From contig NC_092466.1 in the NCBI RefSeq assembly GCF_047495875.1, forward strand, positions 16,736,561-16,800,560: a DNA stretch of 64,000 nucleotides, given 5' to 3'. Position numbers and translations under genes: made by a program. The notes below the pieces were generated by a model. That model was given only the letters and a program-made list of their open reading frames with translations, searched no databases and was not told the origin of the DNA. This document shows, one piece after another, positions 15,101-29,300 of this stretch; the stretch's first letter is position 1; every line of letters starts with the position of its first letter. The stretch comes from Pithys albifrons albifrons (Eukaryota > Chordata > Aves > Passeriformes > Thamnophilidae).

Positions 15101-18100
15101 TGCAGAAAAATTTGCTGATCTGAAATCAAGCAAGTATTCTGTAAGTAAGACTGATTTCTAGATTAGTTTCTAACTTTTTTCCATTTGTTCAGAATTTTCA
15201 ATACCTCCAAACTGAAATTTTCCATTCTTGCCTTCCAAGAATAGTCAATGCATTTTCTTGAGACACTTGAAAAAATTCTCAGTTGTGAGAGCTGTTACAT
15301 ATCTGGAAAGTACCTTGTAATGCTGAGGTGTTCCACTTGAGATGTCTGCACTTGCATAATTCAAACTGGAAGCACTAGAAATGTTACACATTAACATCGT
15401 TTTTTGTTCTGTCCCCTCCACTGACACTTTTTTCTTTTATTTCTTCATTAGGAAGATAAACAACCTAATGTGGAAAATTCACTTTTTTTCCAAACATCAG
15501 CATTTAAATACAGGGACAAGTTCTCCATAGACCAGCTGCAAAGTCCTGGATCACCTCTTAACTCTTTGTAGCTGGGTCAGAAGTGAGTCTGTATGGCAAA
15601 ATCTTTTATAGTTATGGTGTTCAGTACTCACTAGTGGATTTCATACATAGGGATTTGAGACCTTGTTTTTCCAGAGTAAACTCAGCTAAATTATTTCAGC
15701 ATTCCTTGCTTTCTTTCCTACCCTCAGTGTGGAAACAATAGTATTTCTCTATTTTATGGGGAGGTCTGTAATGGACCAGCATCGGGAATTGAGATGTCTT
15801 TACTTAAATTAGCAAGGAAAACTGTAGAACTGCCCTGCAGGTGAAAGCCTTAATTGCTTGCCAAGGTCCCATCCACAGGCTGTGGTGCCACAGGGCACAG
15901 GAGCCGCGTGCACTGGGGAAATCTGAATATTACAGCAATTATGGACCAAGCAGTGGCCAACGCTGCCATCGCAGCAGCTGCCAGGCAGACCTCTCTGCTG
16001 CCAAGGACCACTCCAGACTTGCTGGCAACAAAAGGAGATGATAGTTTAAAGGGCAAACAGCTTTCTGCTGGCAAAATTAATTCTAGCCTACATGACAGAG
16101 ATTTACGTGTCTCTTCTCAACAATTTACTCAGACACAGCAGTGCATTTTAACTCTGGCTATGCTTTCGGCAAGAATCATTGTCTTAAACTGGCATTCATA
16201 ATGCATTTTCTTGTGTTACATTTTTACTTCTCAGTAAAACACAGGAAAAACTGAAGGCATAAACATTAAGACAATAGTTAAAATGGAGAATAAAAGAGAA
16301 TAAAAGAAATAAATCAATAGGCTTCTAACAGATTACTGTGACATTTAATTCGCACATGCAGAGAATTTTCTAATCCTGCTTGGAGATGGGGACTACATAG
16401 GCATCATTATTAAATTTATTTTCAATTAATAAATGTAGGATGTGCATAATGATACTTTCCATTTCACTTTGAATATATGCTCCTGTATTTTTATTTCAGT
16501 GGATTACTTTGCCTAAAGAAAGAAAACTCCTAAAAAGAAATAATAAAATCCATGAGATTTCTATGCTTAATCTGTTTCCTTAAAAAATAATAAAAAGAAA
16601 GAGCTTTTGCTGTCTCTTTAAGCAAGATGCAGCAGTGCAGAAATCTTGTGACAATGCACATTTGGACTTTCCCCACTCCAGAGAAAGCTCCAAGATGAAA
16701 AAGCAAAGGTTGTGGATGACTTTTATCCCCATACACAGCACGCAGCAGTAGTTTTGCCCTCTCCTTGGTATATACCATGATGGTTTTCTACTACCCTATA
16801 TCCTTTAAATACAATTACTGATGGGCTGTTAGGTCCTAACTTTCCTTAGTTATTGATGTAGCTTAAATGCTACTGAAAAATCTTCACTTATTCCCAAAAC
16901 TGTAAAAGGCCTGGGCTGCAAAATTCAGAAGATACCTCTTCATACACTGGGACCTCCCAAAAAAAATGATACCTAAAAGAGACCAAAAGAGGTTTTCAAT
17001 ACATAACTTTAGTGTTGACAGGACACTTCCTTGGTAGCTATATACATTCCAAAGGAAAATAAAAAAGTATCTGAATTCTACTTCGAATCACATTTTTATA
17101 AATTATTCACTCATTTTAGCATAGAAAAGCTATGACAAAAGTCTACCTAGGTGTCAAATATTAACAGAGGCAGGCACTGCTTGCTGATTAGAATGAATTC
17201 TGGATGTTCTCCTGTTCACAGGAGGAAATATTTGCTCAGCAAAGCAACATCACCTTGCCTCCTTTTAAAGCAGAAAATGTTGCACTTCTACAGCAGAAAG
17301 GGGACAACAGGCACTTGCATTGCAGCAGTGTCTCTCCCACCCTCCCATTAACAACTGAGATTTTTGCAGTGACACCACTTACTTGAGAAGGAGGAAAGGC
17401 TCCCTCACAACTAAGGAGCATATTGTATTCCAAGTTCTCAGCAGCTCACTTCTGCTCTTGTAACTAGACAGTTCCCTGTGTCATCTTGGACCTAAGTTTT
17501 GCCAAGCAAAACTAGTATTCTGAAATAATTTTTGAAGTGTTTTGCCAAAGCTTAGCAATGAAAGAATGGAAAGATGACGGCATTAAAAGCCTTGTGGCAC
17601 CACCATAAACCACATGTATTTGAACCTGAAACCACAGCTTAATCATAACATCTTCCCCATCTCAGTTCCATGTCAAAATAAGTCCTTACTCGGGCAAACA
17701 CATACAGAAACATTCCAATACTATGAATCTATAACTGGGCATTTTTTCTGGTACTAAGGAAATTCAATCCAATATTCTAACCAGGCTTTGCCACAATTTT
17801 GAAAAGTGCCGAAAATTTATGACAGTCTATCTTGGCCAAATAAGACATTCACTACTTAAGACCAATAACATTTGATATTTTACACAGATAAACAGTGAAT
17901 TTACATTTTATCCATCAGTTTCTATTGAAAGCAATGCATAAAGAAGATTGTACAAGGGAGAAACTGTTTCTCTAAATCACATTATCCAATGACAGCAACC
18001 ATTCAAGATATTTTCAAATGATCTTTCTGAACTGGACATGGAGATGCAAAGTGGAATTACATCAGTGGTGTTCTAGGCAGGATGAAAACCCAAACCCAAC

Positions 18101-21100
18101 GCAGAAGACATTCAAGCTGTTGATATGTTCAGCTGAAGAGCCATGTACATCACATTTTATTCAGTTATGTGCAGTGTAGCTTTTAGATCACAAGTGACTT
18201 GCCTCCTGTCAGCCTGATTATAGTTCACAATTCAGACATCTCAGGGATGCAGTACATAGGCAATTGTCTTACCTGACTTGCAGCATCCCTTAAAATTTTA
18301 AATGAACAATATTTTAAGTTAATACAACTTTTTAAGTGGCCTTTCTCACCACACAAATCGAATTTCTTCAACTGCAATTGTATAAAGCTACTAAATAAAG
18401 CTGACAGGAAATAACTGATTACAAGCCTGTATTTCTTATAAAAGTAAAGATGTAGCTAGATACTACATTTGGCAGAGCTTCTAGAGAGAAAACAAATACC
18501 AAGAATCATTGGAAGTCACTGGAGATCGCAAATAAAACAGCAGTCTTTGAAAAGAGATACTATAAATAGTAGCAATACAGTGCTTTCAAAAGTTGAAAAT
18601 ATACAAAAATACACATCATATACAAGTTCATATTCACTATTGTAATTATGAGGAATGCCTTAGGGTTACAGATATATTGTCAGAGTTGAAGGAGTTTTTC
18701 CATTTTTGTGAAAATTGCACCTCGAAACTCCAATGAAATAATGTTGTTGTTTCTTACTGAAAACAATCCCATTCTCAAACAGATGAAATACCAGTTGATG
18801 TTATCTACAGGTCACCACAGAACTGATATTGTATGAAGATGTTGGAGAAAATATGGAATTATTTTCCCAACACCCTTGATGCCAGCAATGGAGACCAGTT
18901 TTAAGCTGTCTATCTTCCTTTGCACATTTTGTCTTCCTTGTCCCAGTTAGGAAAACACAGAGAGAGGTACAGAAGTTGCCATCCGAGCTGACTTATGTCT
19001 CTCTATATAACATATAAATCAGCACAAGCCAAGAACTCTCTCCAGTCTCCTCTTCTTCAGCCCCATGATTTTCCATTACACATTAACATTAGCATTTTCA
19101 GGACCATTTATAAATTAGAAAATTACAGAATTAGTCAACCTTGTCCAATCACTTTTCATGGTACCCTACCATGCTCAGCCATCTATGGAATGTCATTTGA
19201 CAGGGTGGGGCAGAGGTAACAGTATAAGAGTTTCTTTAATATTGGAAACAATATGCTCATTTTTAGAAATGTTAAGCATGTTATAGATAATTTCTCATAA
19301 CAATGTGACAGACTAGTGCTAAATAATACTAGATATCCATTAACTCTTTTTGAAGAGCAAGGGTGGATCAGCCCCTAGGAACAAAGCCTATGCTGGTCCA
19401 GCTGGAGGGACTGAAACAGCTTCATCTCACTATGTTTTAGCAAAGCTTAGAAACGTTTATCTTTGTTAGTATTCTAAATGAGCCTAAATAGCAATAGGAT
19501 ATCAGTCATGCAGCAACTCTTTTTGTGTACCAAAAATCAAAGAAATGGGTCCCCTGTTTAGGACACATATCCAAATGACCTGCTTATGTTTCTACACAAA
19601 GCCAGAGGCAGGACCAGAAGTGGAAGCTGTTGCCCAAACCACAAACCAGTTCTTCACCAGCATCATAAGTCTGGACAGAATTCCTTTCATCTGCTCTGTC
19701 TGTTGATATGTTTTCCTTTTATCTATTACATGGCTGTATTCAAACCACAGAGAAGAGGTTGTTGCAGTTTCAATTTACTGGTTTTTCTTCCCTTTTAGAA
19801 AAATCATATTTGGTAGACAGAAAGTGCTGCACCTGGGACTCAAAACCAGAAAAAAATAACTTCTAGCTCACTGAAGCAATGAAGTGTGAAGGGCTATTAA
19901 TTTATAATCTCATTTTAGCAGAATTCCACATGTGCCCCAGCTCAACTACACACAGAACAGATGTCTTGGCTCATTTTGCTCCAAGTGTCCAAATTGAAGT
20001 CCTCTCACTTTTTGAAAGAAATACGATATTTAATTCACGGTGTGTTATCAACATATATTCATGCTCTCTGCAGGAGAGACATTTCATTATTCTTGCTTTA
20101 GACTAGACTCTGTGCAAATGAGTGGAAACACACCCTCTCTTTTGTATAAGCATGTGGAGCTTCCTTCATTAGTTTGTATGTTTGTGCTATGAAGTAAAGT
20201 ATTAAACCTCATCATTCAAACTTTCTTCAGTTCAGAAAAGAGAAAAGAACAGATTGAGATAAGATACTTGACAATGAAAACTGCAGGGTTTAAAAATGGG
20301 GTCATCTAGACAAGCAAAGTAGAGAAGTTACAAGATGAGCTGCAAGGAGAAGTTATGGGACTGTGGCAGAAGGGCCCTGATGCAGCTGCAACCAGACAGT
20401 TGGGGCTGTAGCAACCAGTCACCTGAAACAGCTTCAGGAGAGGCTGCTCAGCACAGCTGGTCTGGCAAGAGACAAAATGCACTGGGTAGGAATGCACAGC
20501 AGCCCTTTGTGCAACAGAGTTCAAGACCTGAAACCCAACAGCCTATACAGCTACAGGGGCCAACCCCTTAGAATTAATAAATTTGCCCAAAATACATATT
20601 TCAAATATTCCCACACACCCCCCTCAAAAGATGCAGAAATTGCATTCAGCATGCAAATAGATACCTCTTTGTTCTTCCCCATAAAGGCCCTTTTCAAGAG
20701 CAGCACCAATGTGAGGAACGGAGTGCTACTTCAGCACCACTGACACTGACATGACAATACCTGTGTGCATGCAGATGGTATTAACACTTGTCAACACATG
20801 ATTCAGGGCATCAGAGAGCCTCTCTGGATGGATCACCTGTAACCACCACCTAAATACAGACAGAATCATAGTGCACATATTAAAAAATCATGAGTCATAA
20901 GGAACATTCATGCTCATTTTCAGTGCATCAGAGAACCTGTATGCTTGCACTGGATGCAGCATAGGAACTGAGGAGCTACTATCAAGCACAGGAGCTGTTC
21001 AGCTGCCAGAAGCAAGAAAGCTGCTTTACTGTATGCTGTACATGACCAGAAGTATCTTGTCTCAAAGTGCAGTTCTGCTACATCTTGTTCCAGAAACTGC

Positions 21101-24100
21101 TTTGTTGTCATCACTCTGGCACTGTGCTCTGCTCCACAGTGTAAACACATTTTAACTTTACAATCTTGATGTTCGTTTGTAATTCTTAGAAGTAAAATTC
21201 AGATAGGCTCTGAATTCTTGAAAAATTCTTGAAGAACTTTTTCAGGCCAGACTACAGCCAGTCTCTAGCCATGCCAACAGCAGCTTCCCTGCAGGATGCT
21301 GCAGTTTAGGACTACCCAGACCACATCTCACAGGTTATTTTATCAACTGCCTGGAGGACAGAGAGATGAAAGGACATTCTCTAGGGCAGGGAGGTAGGTC
21401 AGTCTCCCTGACCAAAGCTGTCTTGGTCTGGACTGAGACTGCTGCTGAAAATTATAATGAAACAGTATTATCTAATATGTCTTTAAAAGTATTTCATTTT
21501 ATTCTTCCACAACCATGCCTGATTTTTCAAACCCTGACCATCTCCTTCTGTTCCTAATAGCCAAGAGTTCTGAGAGTAGGGAAAAAAAGTATATTTTATG
21601 TATTTTGCAGTTCTTTTAATAGCTTTTCTGTCTTCCATTCTCCTCCACCCACTGCCATTGCATATTTTAGGTACTATCCAATTATATCCTTGATAGAGCT
21701 TTAAGTCTCAGTTTCTTCTTCACAATTCTGGCACTTCAGTTTCCCCAGACACCTGCTACCACATCTCTGTCATTTCTCCTATTTAGTTCCATACTTCTCA
21801 GTTTCATGGCTTTTTATTAGTTTGCAAATCTCTCAGAATACAGATGATAACCTAAAAAAATGTTACCATTTCAGTTAATTTACCTTACCATACATTTCAT
21901 AAGCATAATCAGATCCCTCTCTAAATCACTGATCTGGCTGATATAATTGATTGCTTTTATCAGTATATGACTTCCTCATCTCATTCCTCTGGCTGAAGCA
22001 ATAATATTCTGGAGAAATACATTGGAATGTAAGACATATCCATACTGTTGCTTAAAAGATTAGATATTATACTTGAAGAACACAGAAGTAAAAGGATTCT
22101 TTGTATTGCCTGAAATGTCAGCAAGAACTATTAGCTGTGTTTCTTTTATATTACTGGTACAAATAATGTCCACATACAGTCCACAAATAGATTTAAATAC
22201 ACTCCGAAAATAATTTCAAAGTCAATTATTTCCTATCATTACTTTTTTTTTTTAAACAAATGGAAGTATGATTTACATGTATGGTGTAACAGGTACTCTC
22301 TGCTAGATAATTCCCTTCCAGGGATGTACTGAAATTTACAGATAAACCAAAATTTCAACAAATTCACCTTTTAACATAAAGCAGTACTAAAAATATATGA
22401 TGTACCTCCAACATGTTGGTATTTTATTGGTTTTTACTTTATTAAAAAAATCAAAAACAAAAAACCAACCAAACAAACCCTCAAATGTAGGTAATTGCAG
22501 ATCATAGACCAAAGCTCTTACAGATGATGTCCTTCCAGAAACACTATTCTACCATCATCAAGGTGAATATAGTATCAGATCCTCTGTTAAGCACAATGAA
22601 TAATGGGAATAAATTCTTCATTCTTGAGTTTCGGCTTACTTAAAGAAAAGCAATTCTGGGTCTGATGAAAGGTCTATTTCCTGTGACGTTTGTGACATTA
22701 GTCTGCATCAGACACCTCAGGAATAAAAGAACAGGCAAATGAGCAGAGTGGGTGTCTACACACACGAGCATGAACAGTACATCACTCGCCGAGCTGATGG
22801 AACACCCCAGTGGGCCATGCTAAAACAAATGAAATTACAGTGTGGACTTTGATTCAGTAAAGTGTTGCTACTATCAGTTCCACTAAGAATGAGAATAATA
22901 ATAGAAATCTTTAATTTCTTTAGAAGCTCATGATACTTTGTGGTTTTTTCACGAAAGAAGAAATTCTCCTACGAACAGAATAATGAAAGTTAACCAATCT
23001 CAAGGAAAGGTTAAGCTTGAAAGAAATCACAGCCCTTAAGGAAAAGATAATTTACAAACCAATAATTTCTCCCTGGAAGACTCTACTGTATCGCTGTCTT
23101 CCTATTTGCTAAATAATATGATCTTTTTATAGCAAAAGCTATACAAATAATACATACCTTGTCAATGGTTTCAAATTAGGAATAGTACATAGCAATCTAG
23201 TCTTCACTCATCAGTCTATTTATAAACATAGTCCTGACTCAACATCATTATGGCAATAACAAACAGAACTCATTCAAATGTATGACATAACCCCAGGCAA
23301 ATTTCTGCAATACAGAGAAAGGTTCAAGTACACAAGTCTATGCTGTAGATGTTGGTAAAATCCACTAATGACCAGAAATTAAATATCTTGTACAGCTACC
23401 ATTCATGGATATTATTTTTAAAGTAACAGTCAGAAACTTTTTAAAATCACAAAATATTTTAGATTGCAATTTCCTCATTGCAGTGACCTTCTTGCTCTCT
23501 TTTAGAACAATAAAAAAAGAAAAGGGATACTTATTTATAATAATACAATGGAGTATAATGGATATTCAAATTTACATATGTGTGTTTCTTTACATGTAGA
23601 CTTCTATGACATTTTCTTTCTGCTTTCACTTCTGTCTGAGTTCCCTTTATATTTTAAATCTAAAGAGATGGTAACAACAAAAACAATCAAACAAACAAAA
23701 GCAGAAACATTATTCTGAAATCCAGTGTTTGATTCTAAATGTATGGGGAGGTTTTTCTCCCTATATACTCTAAGAGTAAAAAGATGTAGGCTCTTATGAA
23801 GTAAGTCTTTTAAATGCTGTACTACAGCAATAAATGTTACAAATTAGGATATATAAAAATAATAACCCTCTCTGATATACTGTGGCAATTCTATTAATCT
23901 GCTACAGTTCTGTGGTCTTAATGCAGTTAAAGTTACCAACTGTGTAAGCATATCTTTAGAAAAAATCCATAAAATTTGCAGTCTTAGACAACAGAAAAAT
24001 TTAATGGCTATAGTAAAAAGTCTGATCAATTTTTCTCCACAGAAAAGAGGATACCATGAAACTCTTTAGTCATAAAATGTTCTCTAGTTATTATTTTAAA

Positions 24101-27100
24101 TAGTAGTTTGATACTATTTAATTAATAAGAATTATTTTTTTCTTGAGAAAGTCCTCCATATCCTTAATAATTTTGTTGTCTTTTTTTGAAGATGGTATTT
24201 CAGATTCACTTTTTTGGGGGGTGAGAAGGACTCTTGAAACTTCTGTGTGGTGACATCTGTGCTCTGAAAACACAGTGTTAGGCAATTCTAGTTATCCAAG
24301 AAACAGAACAGAGCAGTCTTAAGAAGATGGAAACACATGGAAGCAGAAAATACTACAGACAAAAGTATTTTTCCTGTTCTTTAGCAGGAATAGGAAAATG
24401 CTCAGACAGCATAATTACAGTCAATGAAGCAGTGCAGAATACTAAACTATGCCAGAGAATACACATACAAACCCTTTCCCTTGGCTGTATGTATTACAGG
24501 CCAGTGCAGGAAAGAAGTGGTCTAAAAAGCACTGGTTTTTTCAGTATCTTCCAGGAATTGAAGGCATTGTGATGTAACAGCATTATTCAAAAATTATCTC
24601 ATTTCAAGACATCCATTTTGGTTTTTGTGCAACCTTTTGTCTGTGTGAGCAATTTTGTCAGCGGGGACAGAAACATATTTAGACCATTCACTCTCTGCAC
24701 CTGAATGCTGACTGATGCTTGGAAGGCACATGCTGAAAGGATCTCTCTGATCTTCCTCTGCCCTACGTGAGTGTCATCCTCAAAGCCAGGGTCCAATAAC
24801 CCAAGCTCCTAAGCACTCCCACAAAGGCCTCTTGGGTACCCTTCAGGGTAAATCCACACCCCAAACAGGAGGACAGACAGGAAAGCAAACTTGTCCAGTG
24901 TAATGCTGGTGCAACAAGGGGTGAGGAGGAAGGAGAGCAGGGTATACAGGCTCTGGGGAAAAGTCAGAAACAAGCATGACTTGCCAGACTGCACAGAAGC
25001 CTGTGCCTGCACCCTCCCTTCCATGGTGAGGGTCAGACTGACATTAAGCTGGCCAGGTGGGAGCACCTCCATTGCAGTCACTTGACTATGGAAGGGGATC
25101 AGATTTGAAGCAAAACCAGCAGCACCATTCCTAAGAGTCACAGTAGCTGTCAGTTGGCTCCAACACAGGTCACTGCCTCTGAGACAATCTGATCTCCAAC
25201 GCTTTGACTTTAACATGAAACAATGTGTGTCTGCAGGAGCCAGTTTTGTGTTTCTTTATGCACATGTGGAACAGATGACAGTAAAACTGAAAAGCAGAAG
25301 TGCAGCTTTTTACACAATCCCCAGAGAAATAAGACACATTTTCTCAGCAGGTGCTAAAATCTGTTTGCACAGAAGATCCTTCATGAGAAAATTCTACTAA
25401 ATTTACTGTTTTCACATCTTTGCCTATCCTACAGTACACACCTACATGTATGACCTGTTTCCTTCAGTGAGCCTAATGACAAACCCTATCCCATTCAATT
25501 AAATTTAGAGTTGCATTTCCAAATGCACCTCCTACTACAATTACTAGATGAAGAATTTTGAATATGCCATTTAGTGTACAAAGTGACAAGGGATAAAAGT
25601 TTCAAGATTTCTAGGGCAGTTGATAAGAGTCTTCCAAAATCAGTGCTGTGGCACTGAGCCATTTGACCCACAGTGAGGAGACTAAAACTTCTGAAAATCA
25701 GTATTATTTAAAAATATTTGGGAAAGAAACGTTCCTTCCTCTCATCTGCTAAGGTATAACTAAATGCCTACAAGTATTTTCCCATACAAGTAATGTTCTC
25801 TAGTTTAAAACAGCTTACATGCATCCTGGAAAATAAAAAAATCCATTGCAATAGATCAGTTGGAAAAAAAAAAGATGTATTATTTTAAACAAGACGCAGT
25901 ACCATTTCACCTGTTTGTTGCAATCAGTAGGTCACAAATATAAAGCATTTCATGAGAAATCATATTCCATAAACTCATGGTTTCCAAATACATCTATGGG
26001 ATGCTGAATAATAAGTAGGAAGTGTATCAACTAAAATAGAAATTGAGGGGGAAAAGAACTATGTCTAAATTGACAGTTTTAAACAATAGAGTCTGAGTGC
26101 TCTTTGGCCTGGTAAAAAGTACCACAAATTTGCATTCAGATCCATATGATCAAGCACAAAACCCTCACAGACAGCATGTGACAGTCTACTGCTAACCTGC
26201 TTCCCCTCCACTCTTCACTACCACAGCTTACTGCTGGCACATCTTACGGATATTCTGAAAGCAGAAGACATCAAATATATACAAAATATTTTCAAATAGC
26301 TGATTCCATTAGGAAAAAATTGTGCCTGCTACATGACTGCAGATTCCAGTTCAGATTCAGGTGGTTTGATTTTGGGCCGTTTTCTGATTCAGATGTAGAT
26401 GGTACTAATCTGGGCTATTTTCATTAAACCTCTACAGCCTTGAAAAACAGAACTGTGGCAGTAATTTCCTGACTTTCATGTGAAGGCAGACTGATCAAGT
26501 TAATTCCTGTTACTGACCAGTTACACTTACATTCACATTACACTGCTTCCATGGTTGGAGCTCTCCCTTTAGTGCTATTCCAGTGGTAGCACAAAATCAG
26601 AGTTCAAGCAGTAGAAGCATATTTTAAATAGAGACCTCTACATATGAATAAATATGCTCTTTGAAGCAATTTTCAGTCTGAGAAAAATTAAAGACAGCAT
26701 GTAGATATAGGCAGGGAGAAGCATCTCTGAGCTGAATGAAATACTGTTAGCTCAAGACAGTAAAATCAGAGAGATATTCCAAAGTGAATTTTCAATCATT
26801 TTACATATTGCTCAGGAGAGCTTACATTGCTACTCTATTGTCAGGATTTCCTGAAGGGAAAGCCACACAAAACCTCACAAAGCTGTCTTTTAAAGCACAA
26901 AATACGCAATATCTTGTGATTCTCCACATTCCCCAGAAGTAGGAAGGTCAAAAGAAAGACAGATTGTACATGAAATTCTCTTGACAACTTCTTTTCTATG
27001 AAAAACAGTTGCACCCTTGACTTCTGGGTACTTTTAAGAAAAAAATTGACCCAATCATCTCTATGAATGTTGGAGACAAAACTTTGTTAATTGGGAATGG

Positions 27101-28890
27101 GTTAAGAAATTGGTTTTCTAACATGACTGGGAGAAAAAGTTAGTGTTATATGGTCATGTTATTAATAAAATTGAAAACTGGTTATCAACCGTTTGCTCAC
27201 TTCCAATCAGGTTTCTCATCTGTTTCATATACATTGAAGGCACTAGACCTTACCTATGGGCATGAATAACCTTAAAAAATAACTTCCTCTTGAAATAGTC
27301 ATCCATAGTTCATTGAGATCCTTTGACACAGCACTGTCTCCTAAAGCATTAAAAATAAAAATAAACATTAAAAAGATTTACTGTAAATTGATGTTTGAAA
27401 GGAATCTATTTGCAGTTCTTTTCATTTGCCTTCTCACTGCTAAACATCTATGCTATATGATACAGTTTATGATTCTCTGTGTTTTATTATAACCGTGTAA
27501 AATCCCAGAAGTTCAGAAATGGCAACTGAGAGCCAAGGCTGTACCTATACCCTGGCTTGGACTTCTGCCACTCTTTCCCACAGCCTGATTGCCTTTCTCT
27601 CCTGAGTGCCACAGATCCCATGTGGGACACATTTCTAGGGTTTTTTGCCAGGCAGAGGAGGCTATGGATAAATGCTGTTTCATCACTAAGCCTCACCCAC
27701 CATGCAGTCAGGATGTGGCTTTGGCTGATCAGAACCACAAACGGCCCCCCAGGCTCCCTACACTAAGCACAGTCAATGTGTAATCCACATTAAAGCAATG
27801 TCATGAATAGTCTTCAAAAAAAGGTGTTAGCATCAAGACTTATGACCCTAAAAGGGACATATGCACAGCTGATATATTATATTTAACACTAGTAGCTTCA
27901 AGCAGGAATGCCTGACAAAGCCAAAATCATCATACAAACCATGTCCTAGAAGGTATTGGACTAGAGAGCATTAATTTCAGTGGAAAAAAGGCAGTCATCA
28001 AAGGGGTCAGAGAGAAACCTTTGGACAAGAAAAAATACCAGTCTTGTCAGTGATAGCAGTCAAACTCTGGATTTTGCCTAATTGTTTCTCTACAATTGGC
28101 TTTATATGAAGGTGCTTGTTCTGATCTTGGGACACCACTTACCAAGAACTAAAATGCTTTAGACAAGTTGTCTGATCCCTTGTTTCTGTGCTACAGGAGT
28201 TTTCTACCTACTCAGAAATTCAAACCAAAAATTGTGTTAACAATAGGATATAGAGTAAACAGGAAATACCTAGCAATTCACAGCAAATTTTGGCCAAATG
28301 AAGGTAGGATACTCACCGTCTGGGACAGTTTGTTTGACTAAGTCTGGTTTTGACCATACCTCAGTGGCCTCAACAGCTCTTATACAGAAACCAGAACACT
28401 GCCAGAATGAGGCAGCACGTGGAAGGAGCGAGCCAGTGGGAAATAAACAGCAGAAAATAGCAGAGGGGATAAAAAACAGGGTTTATTTATGAACATGCAA
28501 GATAAAGAAGTTTCTTTCAAAAATCTTTACAAATGGATAATAACACAGTCATATTGGGAGAGGACAAGACTAAAAAAAACAGACTAAGCTACAACACATG
28601 CAGTGATGAGGAATTTTGTTGCAACAGTCAATTTAGAAGACCTTGTTTCAAAATTGCAATGGCATTTTGAGCATCAAAAATTTGTAATAAAAACGCATAC
28701 ATATTCTGTAAGCCATCCTACCAAGGAATTTATTGGCAAATCCTGCATTACCTGTGTTAGGTAATAGTGTCAGGAATTCATCCTCTATCTTCTTTTAGCC
28801 ACATACAGGAAAATAAAATTAGTGACTATCTACGTAATCACAGGAATGGCAGAGTCTGTGTGGATGTGGGTTCTTAAAACATTAGGCAAG
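9101..28890. other. Non-coding stretch, nothing identified
   Basis: AT-rich intergenic sequence. A-rich low-complexity tracts occur near 9868-9892 and 22440-22490, and GC-richer patches near 15840-16040 and 24640-25220, the latter with a 135-codon minus-strand frame of no known family. In mammals DNTT lies head-to-head upstream of BLNK; I found no DNTT-like exon here, though single exons could be missed by eye. Confidence 0.5.
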
Positions 28891-28897
28891 AAATCTA

Positions 28898-29014
28898 ACT
28901 ATGGCCAGGCCACCCTGACAATCAATCCCATCAGATCTCAGAAGCTCAGCAGGGTCAGCCCCAGTTAGTACCTCCTGGGGAGACCTCCTGGCAATACTGG
29001 GGGCTGTAGGTTCT
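28898..29014 (+). repeat. 5S rRNA-derived sequence (SINE head or pseudogene)
   Basis: About 117 nt align along nearly the whole 120-nt vertebrate 5S rRNA. Recognisable blocks are GGCCA..CCACCCTGA at the start, AGATCTCAGAAGCTCAGCAG (box A region), CAGTTAGTACCTCC, GGGGAGACCTCCTGGCAATA (box C region) and GGGGGCTGTAGG at the end. Scattered substitutions, including in the internal promoter, and no T-run right after the end argue against a functional 5S gene. A non-5S body follows directly, which is the layout of a 5S-headed SINE (SINE3-like), though a read-through pseudogene is possible. Confidence 0.85.
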
Positions 29015-29300
29015 AGTCCCAAGGACTTCACTGTCACCGTCCAAGCTCGCTCGGCCGTGGCAGATGAACCTTAGGAGTTAAAGGGTGGGGCCAGTTCTGC
29101 GCATGCTGTGCCTCACCTAAAAAATCCACTGTGCAGGCTCAAAGGGCAGACCCACATGGGGAGAGTCCTTCCCAGCCCTAGACATGCCAGGAAGCACACT
29201 GATGACACAGGCATCCCTTGAAAAGAAGGCCCACCGACCTAAATTGGTCTTTGTGGCTGGGAGAGTTTTGTGTTAACCATCACTGAGGTCAAGATGCCAC
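29015..29300 (+). repeat. Probable body of the 5S-headed element
   Basis: GC-richer sequence that starts where 5S similarity ends, distinct from the AT-rich flanks. It includes a stem-loop at 29231-29256, with CCAC/GTGG and GACC/GGTC pairing around an AAATT-type loop. I do not recognise the family and the right boundary is approximate. It is grouped with the 5S head only because they adjoin and share composition. Confidence 0.4.

Noticed and set aside
29199..29223. CTGATGA followed by GAAA, resembling a hammerhead ribozyme core, inside the 5S-headed element
   Set aside because: The sequence between the two motifs does not form a convincing stem II, and the flanks do not give matching stems I and III with a proper cleavage site.
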